Origin: Anaerolineales bacterium
Lineage (GTDB): Bacteria; Chloroflexota; Anaerolineae; Aggregatilineales; J027
NCBI GenBank assembly: GCA_020634155.1
Contig: JACKCI010000001.1
Span: 2,115,722 to 2,179,721, forward strand
Direction: 5' to 3'
DNA length: 64,000 nucleotides
Position numbers and translations under genes: made by a program. This document shows positions 16,564-25,220 of this stretch, piece after piece (position 1 is the first letter of the stretch; every line of letters starts with the position of its first letter). A model generated the notes under the pieces. It made no database searches. It was not told the origin of the DNA and saw nothing but the letters and a program-made list of their open reading frames with translations.

Positions 16564-17535
16564 CTAGGCGGTTTGTGACTGCAATGTTGGGTGGGTTGGG
16601 ATATTTCCTTGCCGCTGGACGGGTACGCGGTTGTTGAGAACATACACAACCATCAGAGAACCGACCATCAAACTGGCTGAGACCAAATGCACGACCTGTA
16701 AGGTTGGTGGTAGCCCAGCATAGGCAAGACCAATGCCCGCAAAGATTTGTACAAAAACCAATAGTGTGGAAACTCGCGCTGCCCATTGTAACCGATCAAT
16801 CTTGACCGTCAAGCGCCGATGTGCGACAAAATCAATCGCCAGTACCCCAAACAGCACCAGCCATGAGAAGGAACGGTGTACTTGGTCGATAAGACCGACC
16901 TCACCAATCCAGTCGGCCCGTGCCAAGCTGGGGTTGTCTTTCTCGATGATTTCAAGGCTCCCACGCATCTCGGTACCAAAGCTGATTTGAATGAGGGTCA
17001 GCGCTAAAACGCCCATGACAAGCCAATTCAAGCGTCGTTTATCGCGGGTAAGGTTCGTTTCCAGTTGGGGAAAGAATGCCGATATGGTGGCGTAGAGGAG
17101 CAGGCTGACAATCACAAGCGCCATCAACATATGGAGCGTAATATGCCAAGGTTGAAGCTCATGCTTGACCAATACTCCACCGAGCCAGCCTTCAATCAGT
17201 ACAAGAATGAAGGCACCAAGGGTCGGATAGAAAACACGCGGTTGCTTGCGATACGATTTAAAGGCATGAAACAGTGTGCCGATAATCAACAGCCCAACAA
17301 TCACACCTACCATGCGGTTGGTGTATTCCGTCCATGCCAGTTGGAAGTCGAATTTGGAGGCATCAATGGTATCGGGGACTTGAGAAGCCGTAAGGGGGGG
17401 GTAGTAACGGTCAAAACACTTAGGCCAATCTGGACAACCAAGACCTGCTCCCGATGCCCGAACCATGCCGCCAACCATAATCAAGACATAGGTTGCGAAT
17501 GTTGTGGCAAGCGCCCAGCGTTGAAACCGATTCAT
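16564..17535 (-). CDS. ctaA: heme A synthase (Cox15/CtaA)
   Basis: A 323-residue protein with eight hydrophobic helices that oxidises heme O to heme A. The family marker GGMVRASGAGLGCPDWPKC (about residues 22-40) is followed by EYTNRMVGVIVGLLI (the EYxHR position, with Asn replacing His at the fourth residue). Other pieces are GVLVKHELQPWHITLHMLMALV and VDQVHRSFSWLVLF (HR pair), with a C-terminal QVVHLVSASLMVG. Cys residues between the first helices match the Bacillus type. It lies immediately upstream of coxB, in the same direction. A GAGGAG ribosome-binding site precedes ATG 17535. Confidence 0.94.
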   Translation of the reverse strand: MNRFQRWALATTFATYVLIMVGGMVRASGAGLGCPDWPKCFDRYYPPLTASQVPDTIDASKFDFQLAWTEYTNRMVGVIVGLLIIGTLFHAFKSYRKQPRVFYPTLGAFILVLIEGWLGGVLVKHELQPWHITLHMLMALVIVSLLLYATISAFFPQLETNLTRDKRRLNWLVMGVLALTLIQISFGTEMRGSLEIIEKDNPSLARADWIGEVGLIDQVHRSFSWLVLFGVLAIDFVAHRRLTVKIDRLQWAARVSTLLVFVQIFAGIGLAYAGLPPTLQVVHLVSASLMVGSLMVVYVLNNRVPVQRQGNIPTHPTLQSQTA

Positions 17536-17599
17536 TTCCTACTCCTCAAGGTATCGTCCCCCATCATAGCGCAAAATAGCGAACATGCAATGACCACTG

Positions 17600-17628
17600 C
17601 TGACTCTGAGGCGGGTCTCATCTATAAT
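17600..17628 (+). promoter_or_regulatory. promoter before the 198-residue secreted protein
   Basis: A perfect TATAAT at 17623-17628 stands 17 bp after a CTGACT (17600-17605) that is a poor -35. It lies in the divergent gap between ctaA and the gene at 17661. Confidence 0.5.
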
Positions 17629-17660
17629 GGTGGCGCGAGATGGATAAGGATTAAAGTTTC

Positions 17661-18257
17661 ATGAAAAGTAGACGTCTCTGGGTGCTAGGTGGCCTCGTGA
17701 GCGTGCTGGTTATCCTAACAGCGATTGCCGTTGTGCTAATTGGTCAAGGGGTACCCGACGATGACCCCATAGCCCAACCAACCTCCACCGCCAGTAATCT
17801 GCCTGTGTTCCCCAAACTAGCCGGAACCAACCTCAATTTTGATGAAGTGCGTATTCCAACAGATTTGGATGCTGGCCTCAAGCTCTTGGTCGTATCCTAT
17901 GATTCTGACCAGCAGCCCGATGTTGATGGGTGGCTATCCCCTTTGGAAGCGTTAAATGAGCAATATCCTGATTTGGCGGGCTATTATCTGCCACTATTGC
18001 CCAAAGATACCGCCGACAGCGCCGCTTTTATCATTGGGGGAATGGCGATGATGGCAAGTGATACCAACCGTACCCGCACCATCATTGTTTTCACCGATGT
18101 TGAGCGCTTCAATCAATTGGTAGGTGTGGAGAGCCAAGACGCTATCCAGTTGTTTTTGCTGGATGCCGAGAACCAAATCCAATGGCGTGGGATAGGTGCT
18201 TATAGTGATGAAAAACTACAAAGCCTAGTGGGGGTGCTGGGGGAATTGGTGAGCTAG
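17661..18257 (+). CDS. membrane-anchored thioredoxin-like or ATP10-like protein, unassigned
   Basis: A 198-residue protein with one N-terminal membrane helix (about 8-28), a short Thr/Ser/Pro linker and an extracytoplasmic alpha/beta domain. The segments LKLLVVSYDSDQ, RTIIVFTDVERFNQLVG and IQLFLLDAENQIQWRGIGAYSDEKLQSL have the strand order of thioredoxin-fold proteins of the ATP10 type, including a closing D-x-x-x-x-I-x-W-x-G turn. No CxxC active site is present, so redox activity is unlikely. It diverges from ctaA, so a link to respiratory assembly is possible but only inferred from position. ATG 17661 has a modest GGATAA region upstream. The family call is tentative. Confidence 0.6.
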   Translation: MKSRRLWVLGGLVSVLVILTAIAVVLIGQGVPDDDPIAQPTSTASNLPVFPKLAGTNLNFDEVRIPTDLDAGLKLLVVSYDSDQQPDVDGWLSPLEALNEQYPDLAGYYLPLLPKDTADSAAFIIGGMAMMASDTNRTRTIIVFTDVERFNQLVGVESQDAIQLFLLDAENQIQWRGIGAYSDEKLQSLVGVLGELVS

Positions 18258-18277
18258 GCCCCCGTTGTGGAGGCCTA
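18255..18277. terminator. possible hairpin between convergent genes
   Basis: TAGGCC (18255-18260) can pair with GGCCTA (18272-18277) in the 27-bp gap between convergent genes. No T-tract follows on either strand, so termination is doubtful. Confidence 0.3.
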
Positions 18278-18284
18278 AGATGTA

Positions 18285-18680
18285 CTAGGGGGCAAGCACC
18301 ACGGCCTCACCAGTGATAACCGTTTCGCCATTTTGGTTGACGCATACGGTGTCAAAGGTGACGATATTCTTATCTTCACGATATTTGGAGACGGTCACGG
18401 TGGCGGTGATGGTATCGCCCACAAAAACCGGCCCCGTGAATTTGAGGTTTTGGCTAAGGTAGACAGTACCCGCGCCGGGCAGGTCATTGGCGAGAATAGC
18501 GGAGAGCAGGCTGGCGGTAAGGATACCATGCGCGATGCGTTTGCCGAAGCGAGTGGTGGCGGCATAGTCATCATCGACATGGATGGGGTTGGTATCTCCG
18601 CTGATTTCCGCAAAAGTGCGGATGACTTCATCGGTGAATGTCTTGGTACGGCTGGCGCTTTGACCAATTTCGTATGGCAT
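18285..18680 (-). CDS. MaoC-family (R)-specific enoyl-CoA hydratase-like protein
   Basis: A 131-residue single hot-dog protein. The hydratase-2 motif is clear: FAEISGDTNPIHVDDDYA...FGKRIAHGIL (about residues 24-53), with the catalytic Asp (GDTNPIH) and His in place. Such enzymes add water to trans-2-enoyl-CoA to give (R)-3-hydroxyacyl-CoA, linking beta-oxidation to polyhydroxyalkanoate or other lipid metabolism. The length is normal for the PhaJ type. The gene stands alone on the minus strand between two plus-strand units; a fabG-type gene lies 9.5 kb away, not adjacent. The acyl-chain specificity cannot be deduced. Confidence 0.88.
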   Translation of the reverse strand: MPYEIGQSASRTKTFTDEVIRTFAEISGDTNPIHVDDDYAATTRFGKRIAHGILTASLLSAILANDLPGAGTVYLSQNLKFTGPVFVGDTITATVTVSKYREDKNIVTFDTVCVNQNGETVITGEAVVLAP

Positions 18681-18781
18681 AAATCCCTCTCAATACTCTA
18701 TATTCAGTAGCGGGGTTAATTTTGGCACCACCTGTCGTTCTATGCTAGATTTAGTTTGTTTATGACAAGGCTGGTTACTTG

Positions 18782-19180
18782 ATGACACGATTGACACGAA
18801 GCATGATTGACCGTACCTTTGGCGGGGTCTGTGGTGGCCTTGGTCACACCCTTGGCGTAAATGCGTGGTGGGTGCGGATTGCCTTTATCGCCCTTGCTAT
18901 CTTTACATTGGGCACAGGTATATTGATATACTTGGCGCTGTGGTTAGCTATGCCTGAACAACGCTTATCTGAGCTTGACCAAATCACCTTTGGGCAACGC
19001 CGTACCCGTCCCGAGGCGTTGGTCATTATTGGATTTGGTGTAATCGTGGCGGGGTTGTTGGTCTTGGCCCTCAATCTCGGCGTATTGGACAATACCAATG
19101 GTGGGGCGCTCTTGCCTTTTGGTGTTATCCTCTTAGGGTTGACCTTGTTCGCCCAACAGTTGCGGAGAGTATCCTCGTGA
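18782..19180 (+). CDS. PspC domain membrane protein
   Basis: A 132-residue protein with the PspC domain in the first 65 residues: RSMIDRTFGGVCGGLGHTLGVNAWWVRIAF, then a hydrophobic helix and YLALWLAMPEQ. Two further hydrophobic helices lie near 83-105 and 110-128. PspC proteins are integral membrane sensors or effectors of envelope stress. ATG 18782 is taken as the start; a TTG immediately upstream is in frame. The stop overlaps the GTG start of the LiaF-like gene (GTGA), so the two are translationally coupled. A LiaF-type partner is typical of PspC/LiaI modules in Gram-positive-like bacteria. Confidence 0.9.
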   Translation: MTRLTRSMIDRTFGGVCGGLGHTLGVNAWWVRIAFIALAIFTLGTGILIYLALWLAMPEQRLSELDQITFGQRRTRPEALVIIGFGVIVAGLLVLALNLGVLDNTNGGALLPFGVILLGLTLFAQQLRRVSS

Positions 19181-20124
19181 GTACCGCCCGTACCAATTTT
19201 GTGTGGCCGGTTCTGATTATCGGCGTTGGCATCATCATGCTCATGATTTCGGCGGATGTTATCCCCGAAGCCTATGGAGACTTGCTGATTCGGTCATGGC
19301 CTATTTTGCTATTGATGTTTGGTCTCAATATCTTGCTGGCTGGGCGGCTGCGCTATGCCAATTGGTTGGTATTCGGCTTGTCGATAGCCTTGGTGGTTGT
19401 GATTGCTCGCTTTGCCTATGCCGAGCGCAGTACCCAATACCGTGATGATTACCAAGAATCATGGCAAGATTTTGTGCCAGAAGAAGTGACGGGTATTGTT
19501 ATCAATATCGAGACCAAAGAAACCCGTGTCACCCTCAGCCATGCTCCCTTTGGTCGCCAAATCTTGACACGCTTTGAAGGCAGCACCGAGAGTGAGGTCG
19601 CTATTCATATGGAGATTGACGGGGCCAATGCCATTTTCACGGTATCGGAATCACGGTCGGGTATTTTGCCACGGTTGCCAGCAGTGGGGCGCGGTACCCT
19701 CAATGTGTTTTTGCCCGCAGGCGTATTGATTCAAGAATTAAACTATAGCGGGGACGACGGCTCCGTAACGGCTGATCTAAGTGCTTTGACCATCCGCCGT
19801 CTTGATTTAGTGGTGAAGCGTGGCAATATGCGCTTGTGCTTGCCTAACCCTGATGTAAATGGGGAATTGCTGGTCGGTAATCAAATTGGTCTGAATAATG
19901 GTGATTTGCAGTTGATAGTACCAGCCGGGGCTGATTTGAATCTGGGGTTGACCAATACCAAGCAGCAGCCAGTTTATGAACCCAGAGGCAAAGAAAACGA
20001 CTATGTATTTTTAGCGACGGGAGCCTTGGAAACACGCGGCGTTGTCAACAACCAATTTGATATTTTGTTAGATATTGCCGTTGACGGCACCTTCACCCTC
20101 GACCATATTAACCGATGTCAATGA
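19177..20124 (+). CDS. LiaF-like membrane protein with C-terminal beta-helix-like domain
   Basis: A 315-residue protein. Three hydrophobic helices occupy residues 8-85 (FVWPVLIIGVGIIMLM; SWPILLLMFGLNILLAG; WLVFGLSIALVVVIARF), matching the LiaF-type transmembrane region. An extracytoplasmic domain of about 210 residues follows. It is rich in alternating short strands (GRGTLNVFLPAGVLIQELNYSGDDGSV..., LDLVVKRGNMRLCLP, NNGDLQLIVPAGADLNLGL), resembling the DUF4097/adhesin-like or toast-rack fold found with PspC. It likely works with the upstream PspC protein in sensing envelope damage. The start is a GTG overlapping the previous stop. Confidence 0.75.
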   Translation: MSTARTNFVWPVLIIGVGIIMLMISADVIPEAYGDLLIRSWPILLLMFGLNILLAGRLRYANWLVFGLSIALVVVIARFAYAERSTQYRDDYQESWQDFVPEEVTGIVINIETKETRVTLSHAPFGRQILTRFEGSTESEVAIHMEIDGANAIFTVSESRSGILPRLPAVGRGTLNVFLPAGVLIQELNYSGDDGSVTADLSALTIRRLDLVVKRGNMRLCLPNPDVNGELLVGNQIGLNNGDLQLIVPAGADLNLGLTNTKQQPVYEPRGKENDYVFLATGALETRGVVNNQFDILLDIAVDGTFTLDHINRCQ

Positions 20125-20156
20125 AAAAATAACTTTTCGAGACCGAACATATATTC

Positions 20157-20162
20157 TATAAT
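20157..20162 (+). promoter_or_regulatory. -10 element before nadK
   Basis: A perfect TATAAT within an AT-rich stretch lies 20 bp before the GTG of nadK and after the LiaF-like gene. The -35 region (TTTTCG near 20134) is poor. The short leader suggests transcription of the nadK-recN-recF unit starts close to the gene. Confidence 0.5.
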
Positions 20163-20182
20163 ATAGAGAGGCGATTCAGGTT

Positions 20183-21052
20183 GTGAAACCACTACAACGG
20201 GTTGGTGTTTTGGCGCACCCTTTCCAAAACAGTACCGCCCCTATCGCGGAGCAGGTGGCGAGTTCGCTTCGCGCTCGTGGTCTTGAGACATGGGTTCGCA
20301 CTGCATGGGACGCCGCCAATGCCCGCCCACTGGTTGAAAATTCGGATTTGGTGGTTGCCATTGGGGGCGATGGGGCTATGTTACGAACAGCCCGCGTTTG
20401 CTCAGTGTTTAATGTCCCCATTTTCGGGATTAACGCAGGGCATCTTGGTTTCTTAGCAGAGGCCACCGTTGCCGATTGGCCTTCAGCATTTGAACGCCTT
20501 TTGAGCGGAGATTATTGGATTGAAGACCGTATGATGCTCCATTGCGAAGTCTGGAGTGGTGACCAACAAACCTCCCAAGGCGATGCCCTCAATGATGTGG
20601 TCATTAGTCGGGGGGCAATTGCGCGTCCGGCCCAATTAGCCGCTTATATCAATGACACATGGACGACCACCTACAACGCCGATGGCTTGATTGTGGCAAC
20701 ACCAACGGGGTCAACCGCTTATGCGCTGGCAGTCGGTGGGCCGATTCTACCGCCCCAACTTCGCAATATATTGATGGTGCCCGTTGCACCCCATCTAAGC
20801 ATGGAACGCCCCTTGGTCTTGGCCGAAGATACGGTGGTTAAAGTGGTGGTCACGCCGCGCACCTATGAAGCTGAGGTAGTGGTCACGGTGGATGGTGAAC
20901 TGATTGGCAGCATGAACGCTGAAGACTATATTCTGATACGCGCCAGCCAACAGGTCAGTTCCTTTGTTAGGTTACGGGAGCAAGGCTACTTCTTCCGTTC
21001 TATTCTGGATCGATTAGAGCCGCGCTTGGTGATGCAACGGCGGCAGGAGTAA
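20183..21052 (+). CDS. nadK: NAD kinase
   Basis: A 289-residue cytoplasmic kinase that makes NADP from NAD. The GGDGAMLRTAR motif (about residues 60-70) holds the catalytic Asp; FGINAGHLGFLAE and the NE/D-type region (NDVVISRG) follow, then the conserved DGLIVATPTGSTAYALAVGGPI block (about 173-194). Length and motif order are standard. It starts with GTG after a weak ribosome-binding site. It leads a plus-strand cluster with a zinc-ribbon-like membrane protein, recN and recF; nadK-recN linkage is common in bacteria. The TAA overlaps the next ATG. Confidence 0.96.
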   Translation: MKPLQRVGVLAHPFQNSTAPIAEQVASSLRARGLETWVRTAWDAANARPLVENSDLVVAIGGDGAMLRTARVCSVFNVPIFGINAGHLGFLAEATVADWPSAFERLLSGDYWIEDRMMLHCEVWSGDQQTSQGDALNDVVISRGAIARPAQLAAYINDTWTTTYNADGLIVATPTGSTAYALAVGGPILPPQLRNILMVPVAPHLSMERPLVLAEDTVVKVVVTPRTYEAEVVVTVDGELIGSMNAEDYILIRASQQVSSFVRLREQGYFFRSILDRLEPRLVMQRRQE

Positions 21053-21561
21053 TGATGGCAACACGCAACTATGTAGAACGCGATGGCAAAATCTTTTGTG
21101 ATCGGCGCAATTGCCCCGGAAGCGAAGGCTTGCGCTGTCAACGCACCAATGTCCCGATTTGCAGTCAATGTGCGGTACGCACACCTGTTGGTTATATCAG
21201 CAAAGACGCTGCCAAACAACAAGCCGACCGCTACTTCAATATCGGTGTGCCAGATTATGTCATTGCCGCGGGTATTGCCTTTTTTGCGACCCTTATCAGT
21301 GGCTTTTTCATCTCGCTATTTTTGGGTGGTATCTGGCTTATCCTCTTCTTTGTTGGCGCACCAATTGGAGCCGCCATTGGGGACATCACATGGCGGACTA
21401 TTGGGCATCGACGTGGGCGCTATACCTCGCGGGTGGTTGGTGGAGCCATGATTTTTGCCACTTTCATCCTCTTTCCCATTGGGGGGATAGGCACCCTCAT
21501 CTTTGGCGGTATTGCCACCGTTGCCGCAGTGTCCCGCTTTGAAGTTGCCATACGGAGATAG
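21052..21561 (+). CDS. membrane protein with degenerate B-box-like zinc ribbon
   Basis: A 169-residue protein. The N-terminal 45 residues contain Cys at about 16, 21, 29, 37 and 40 (CDRRNCPG...RCQRTNVPICSQCAVRTPVGY). This is the pattern of the zinc-binding head seen on rhomboid-like and other membrane proteins, but the final CxxC that normally follows PVGY is replaced by ISKDA. Two or three hydrophobic helices follow (about 68-110 and 131-158), separated by a basic loop (RRGRYTSR). The function is unknown. It lies between nadK and recN, overlapping nadK by one base, with AGGAG upstream. The second ATG (21055) has better spacing. Confidence 0.75.
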   Translation: MMATRNYVERDGKIFCDRRNCPGSEGLRCQRTNVPICSQCAVRTPVGYISKDAAKQQADRYFNIGVPDYVIAAGIAFFATLISGFFISLFLGGIWLILFFVGAPIGAAIGDITWRTIGHRRGRYTSRVVGGAMIFATFILFPIGGIGTLIFGGIATVAAVSRFEVAIRR

Positions 21562-21564
21562 ACC

Positions 21565-23307
21565 ATGCTGGTAGAACTACGCATCACCAATTTCGCCATT
21601 ATCGACGAGGTATATCTCGAATTTTCCGAGGGCTTTAATGTCATGACGGGCGAGACGGGTGCGGGTAAATCCATTGTGATTGACGCTGTAAATGTGGTGC
21701 TGGGTGCCACTGCCGACCGTGACTTCATCCGCACGGGGTCTGACAAGGCCACCGTTGAAGCTGTCTTCAGAATCCCCCAAGCTCTGCAAGCTGATATCCA
21801 GCATATGCTCGATGAGGAAAGCGTCGATTATCAGACCCTTGACGAGTTGTTATTCTCACGGGAAATCCGCACCAATGGCCGCAGTGTGGCTCGCATCAAT
21901 GGCAGCGTTTGCAAACTCAACACTTACCGCGAGATAGGAAGCCTGCTGCTCGACATTCACGGTCAGAGCGAACACCTGACCTTACTGCGCCCCCGTGAGC
22001 ATATCTATCTACTCGACCGCTTTGCTGGGCTTGAACCGCAACGCCACGACCTTGCCAAGTTGGTACGTGAACTTCAACATGTGCGCCGTACCATGTCCGA
22101 CCTACTGCAAGATGAAGCGGCCCTTGCCCGTCGTGCCGAAATCCTGACCTACCAAGTTGAGGAAATCGATGCCAGCAAACTCAAACTAGGCGAGGATGAA
22201 GCGCTCAAAGCCGAGAGTGACCGTCTCGCCAATAGTGAAAAACTAATGACCCTCTCCTTAGATGCCGAGCGCCTACTTTTTGCCGATGAAGTCGGTGAAA
22301 CTGGCGCGGTTGAATTGCTGGAGGAGGCCTCGGTTGTTCTGAGTCGTCTCGCTCTGCTAGACCCATCCATGCAAGAACTGGCGACTCTTGCCGAAACAGT
22401 TAGCATCCAAGCAGGCGAATTGGCGGATGGGGTGCGCCGCTATAGTGAACGCATTGATGTGTCACCCCAACAACTCGACTATATTGAGGAACGTCTGACC
22501 CTAATTGCTACCCTCAAACGCAAATATGGTGGCTCGATACAGGCCATTCTCGACTATGCCGAAAAAGCGCGGGCCGAGCTAGAAAATATCACCCACAGCG
22601 AAGAACACCTTGCCGAGTTACGCCAACAGGAGGAGGGTCTCTTACGCCGTATCGGGGTGGTGGCAGGTGACTTGAGCCAGAAGCGTAAGCACGCAGGTGA
22701 CCAACTCGCCCAATTGATTGAGCGCGAACTCAAAGACCTCCGCATGGATGCGGCCCAATTCGCCGTCGCTATTCAGCAAGAGGAACTCGAAGACGGTTGC
22801 TTTGTCAACAACCAGCGCCTAGCCTTTGACCATACGGGTATTGACCATGTGGAGTTTATGATTGCCGCCAACTTTGGCGAACCCCTCAAGCCTCTTGCTA
22901 AGGTTGCCTCTGGTGGCGAGACCGCCCGCAGCATGTTGGCTCTTAAGAATGTGCTATCGAAAGCTGACCATACCCCTACCCTCATCTTCGACGAAATCGA
23001 CCAAGGCATTGGTGGGCGTTTGGGAACAGTCTTGGGCGAAAAACTCTGGCGGCTCTCAACCCAACACCAAGTGTTGTGTATCACCCACTTGGCGCAACTG
23101 GCCTGCTTTGGCGATGCCCATTTCCGTGTCAGCAAGGGGGTGGTAGGCAAACGCACTATCACCGAAGTCCACACCCTCAATGACGCCGGACGACAGGCAG
23201 AACTCTCGCAAATGCTGGGAGCCGAGACCGATAGCGCCCGCCAAAACGCGCATGATTTATTGGAACTTGCCCGCCAAATCAAGGTGAGCCATCGAGTCAA
23301 TCTCTAA
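21565..23307 (+). CDS. recN: DNA repair protein RecN
   Basis: A 580-residue SMC-like ATPase of double-strand-break repair. The Walker A motif is GETGAGKS near residue 30, followed by the Q-loop region (LDIHGQSEHLTLL). There is a central coiled-coil-prone region of about 170-400, broken by an insertion, then the signature KVASGGETARSMLALK and Walker B TLIFDEIDQGIGG near 475. These are diagnostic. The protein holds DNA ends together together with RecA/RecF functions. ATG 21565 follows 3 bases after the preceding stop. The TAA overlaps the recF ATG (TAATG), giving tight coupling with recF. Confidence 0.97.
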   Translation: MLVELRITNFAIIDEVYLEFSEGFNVMTGETGAGKSIVIDAVNVVLGATADRDFIRTGSDKATVEAVFRIPQALQADIQHMLDEESVDYQTLDELLFSREIRTNGRSVARINGSVCKLNTYREIGSLLLDIHGQSEHLTLLRPREHIYLLDRFAGLEPQRHDLAKLVRELQHVRRTMSDLLQDEAALARRAEILTYQVEEIDASKLKLGEDEALKAESDRLANSEKLMTLSLDAERLLFADEVGETGAVELLEEASVVLSRLALLDPSMQELATLAETVSIQAGELADGVRRYSERIDVSPQQLDYIEERLTLIATLKRKYGGSIQAILDYAEKARAELENITHSEEHLAELRQQEEGLLRRIGVVAGDLSQKRKHAGDQLAQLIERELKDLRMDAAQFAVAIQQEELEDGCFVNNQRLAFDHTGIDHVEFMIAANFGEPLKPLAKVASGGETARSMLALKNVLSKADHTPTLIFDEIDQGIGGRLGTVLGEKLWRLSTQHQVLCITHLAQLACFGDAHFRVSKGVVGKRTITEVHTLNDAGRQAELSQMLGAETDSARQNAHDLLELARQIKVSHRVNL

Positions 23308-24560
23308 TGCGAATTGACCATTTGACCCTGAAGTTCTTTCGCAACTACACCCGCTTGGAGTTGTCCATACCGGAGCAAGTGGTGGTGTTGCATGGGTCAA
23401 ATGCACAGGGCAAGACCAGCCTGCTAGAAGCGATTTACTATCTCGCAACGGCCAGTTCGCCCTATACCAACTCTGACCGCCAGTTGATGAATTGGCGCAC
23501 GGTTGATGAACTCCAGCCCTTTACCCAAGTCGCCGCTGATGTGGTCTCGGCGAACAATCGCTTTAACCGCATTGAGATTATCCTCACCAAAGAAAAGCTA
23601 TTGGATGGCACCGAGCGCTTCAAAAAAGATGTACGCATCAACGGTGTCACCAAGCGCAACCTTGACCTACAGGGCTTGGTGGGGGTTGTCATGTTTTTGC
23701 CCCAAGACCTGAGTCTGATTGAAGGTTCGCCCGCCATCCGCCGCCGCTACCTTGACCTGACACTCTGCCAAACCAACAAACTCTATAGCGAAGCCATCAA
23801 CACCTTTGATAAAGCGCTGATCCAACGCAACGCTCTACTCAAACGCATTGGCGATGGATATGCCAGCGTGAATGAGTTGACCTATTGGGATGAACAGCTT
23901 GCCAGCGCGGCAGGGGTGATTATCGCTGGACGCCAGCAGTTTATCCGTGAGTTGGAATTGCTGGCCCAGCGTATTCATCGTGACCTGAGCGGGGGCCTTG
24001 AAGACCTTGAGTTGGTTTATCAGCCGAGTTTTGAGCCAACTGCCGAAGGTGATGGTCAACAGTCCTTTAAGGTGCTAGGGTTGGATTTGCACCGCCAACT
24101 GACCGCCGAGAAAGTAGCTCCCCAATACCAAGCAGCCCTTGCCGATAACCGCCAAGAGGAAGTCCAACGTGGCGTGACTCTCATCGGCCCCCAACGTGAT
24201 GAGATGCGGTTGATGGTCAATGGGCATGATTTGGGCAATTTCGGCTCACGGGGGCAAGCACGGACAGGCGTTATGGCGATTAAGTTGGCTGAATTGGAAT
24301 GGATGCACCAGACCTTGGGGGAGTGGCCGATACTGCTGCTGGATGAGGTGGTCGCCGAGCTAGACATCCATCGGCGGGGTTATCTCTTAGAGCGCATTGA
24401 GCAAGCCAATCAAGTCTTATTGACCACCACCGAACTCAGTACCCTCACACCTGATTTTGTTAAACGCGCCACACTCTGGAAAGTGGAGATGGGCAATATC
24501 AAGCCTCTGGCTCAATCGGACGTTTGGACGGCAACCCAGCCCGACGAGGAAAGGCCGTAG
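23307..24560 (+). CDS. recF: DNA replication and repair protein RecF
   Basis: A 417-residue ABC/SMC-type ATPase that helps load RecA on gapped DNA. The N terminus MRIDHLTLKFFRNYTRLEL leads to Walker A GSNAQGKTSLLE (about residues 31-42). The body has the RecF feature FLPQDLSLIEGSPAIRRRYLD, a QRDEMRLM segment, then the signature GSRGQARTGVMAIKLAELEW and Walker B PILLLDEVVAELD. Length is slightly above the usual 360-380. It lies downstream of recN instead of the common dnaA-dnaN-recF order. Its last 62 bases overlap, tail to tail, with rsmG on the other strand. Confidence 0.96.
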   Translation: MRIDHLTLKFFRNYTRLELSIPEQVVVLHGSNAQGKTSLLEAIYYLATASSPYTNSDRQLMNWRTVDELQPFTQVAADVVSANNRFNRIEIILTKEKLLDGTERFKKDVRINGVTKRNLDLQGLVGVVMFLPQDLSLIEGSPAIRRRYLDLTLCQTNKLYSEAINTFDKALIQRNALLKRIGDGYASVNELTYWDEQLASAAGVIIAGRQQFIRELELLAQRIHRDLSGGLEDLELVYQPSFEPTAEGDGQQSFKVLGLDLHRQLTAEKVAPQYQAALADNRQEEVQRGVTLIGPQRDEMRLMVNGHDLGNFGSRGQARTGVMAIKLAELEWMHQTLGEWPILLLDEVVAELDIHRRGYLLERIEQANQVLLTTTELSTLTPDFVKRATLWKVEMGNIKPLAQSDVWTATQPDEERP

Positions 24561-25215
24561 GCGTCAGTTTCACCTTATCCAAGACCACCAGAATATGAGG
24601 CTCCTCAATGGTTGGGAGCACTACACTGTGTAGGGTTGTGAACTTGCCACCCAGTACCTCTATCGCGGCGCTGGCATCCGCAACCTCATTTAGGGCGCTA
24701 CCCCCCTTCATGGCAATCGCTCGACCCCCAACTTTACACAACGGCAAGAGATACTCGGCAAGGGTTGGCAGATAGGCCACCGCGCGCGCCACCACATAAT
24801 CGTACATCTCGCGGTGGGCCTGCTCTTGACCGACATCCTCAGCACGGGCTGTTACAATCTGCACACGCTCTAACTTGAGCGTTTCGACCACATGGCTCAA
24901 AAAGGCCGTCTTTTTGCCAACGGACTCAATCAACGTCAGCGATAAATCAGGGCGTAGGATTTTCAGGACAAGGCCGGGAAAGCCCGCCCCGGTTCCCACA
25001 TCAACGACCTGAGAACCGGGGAGAAAGTCGATGTAGTAGAGCAGCGACATCGAATCGAGCAGATGCTTGACCGCAATGGCTTCGGGTTCAGTAATGGCGG
25101 TAAGGTTGGCCTCCCACCCCAGCATTAACTCAACATAATGCTGGAGTTGGTGCAGTTTATGCGTATCTAGCTCAATCTCGAACAGGTCAAAGGCCTGCTC
25201 ACGAAGTCGCTGCAT
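24499..25215 (-). CDS. rsmG: 16S rRNA (guanine527-N7)-methyltransferase RsmG
   Basis: A 238-residue SAM-dependent methyltransferase. The SAM-binding motif is VVDVGTGAGFPGLVLKIL (about residues 68-85), followed by LTLIESVGKKTAFL and a VVARAVAYLPTLAEY block, then GRAIAMKG. The C terminus FPRRAGLPSKRPI is the usual RsmG ending. The enzyme methylates G527 of 16S rRNA in the small-subunit decoding region. Its 3' end overlaps the 3' end of recF on the opposite strand by 62 bases, and both C-terminal ends look genuine. It is the last gene of the minus-strand nusB-tatC-COG2403-rsmG operon, with ATG 5 bases after the preceding stop. Confidence 0.95.
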   Translation of the reverse strand: MQRLREQAFDLFEIELDTHKLHQLQHYVELMLGWEANLTAITEPEAIAVKHLLDSMSLLYYIDFLPGSQVVDVGTGAGFPGLVLKILRPDLSLTLIESVGKKTAFLSHVVETLKLERVQIVTARAEDVGQEQAHREMYDYVVARAVAYLPTLAEYLLPLCKVGGRAIAMKGGSALNEVADASAAIEVLGGKFTTLHSVVLPTIEEPHILVVLDKVKLTPTAFPRRAGLPSKRPIEPEA

Positions 25216-25220
25216 GGGTT

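Noticed and set aside
17065..17664. A 199-codon open frame opposite ctaA
   Set aside because: It lies antisense over a clear heme A synthase, has no domain or ribosome-binding site, and its composition is that of a frame opposite a membrane protein.
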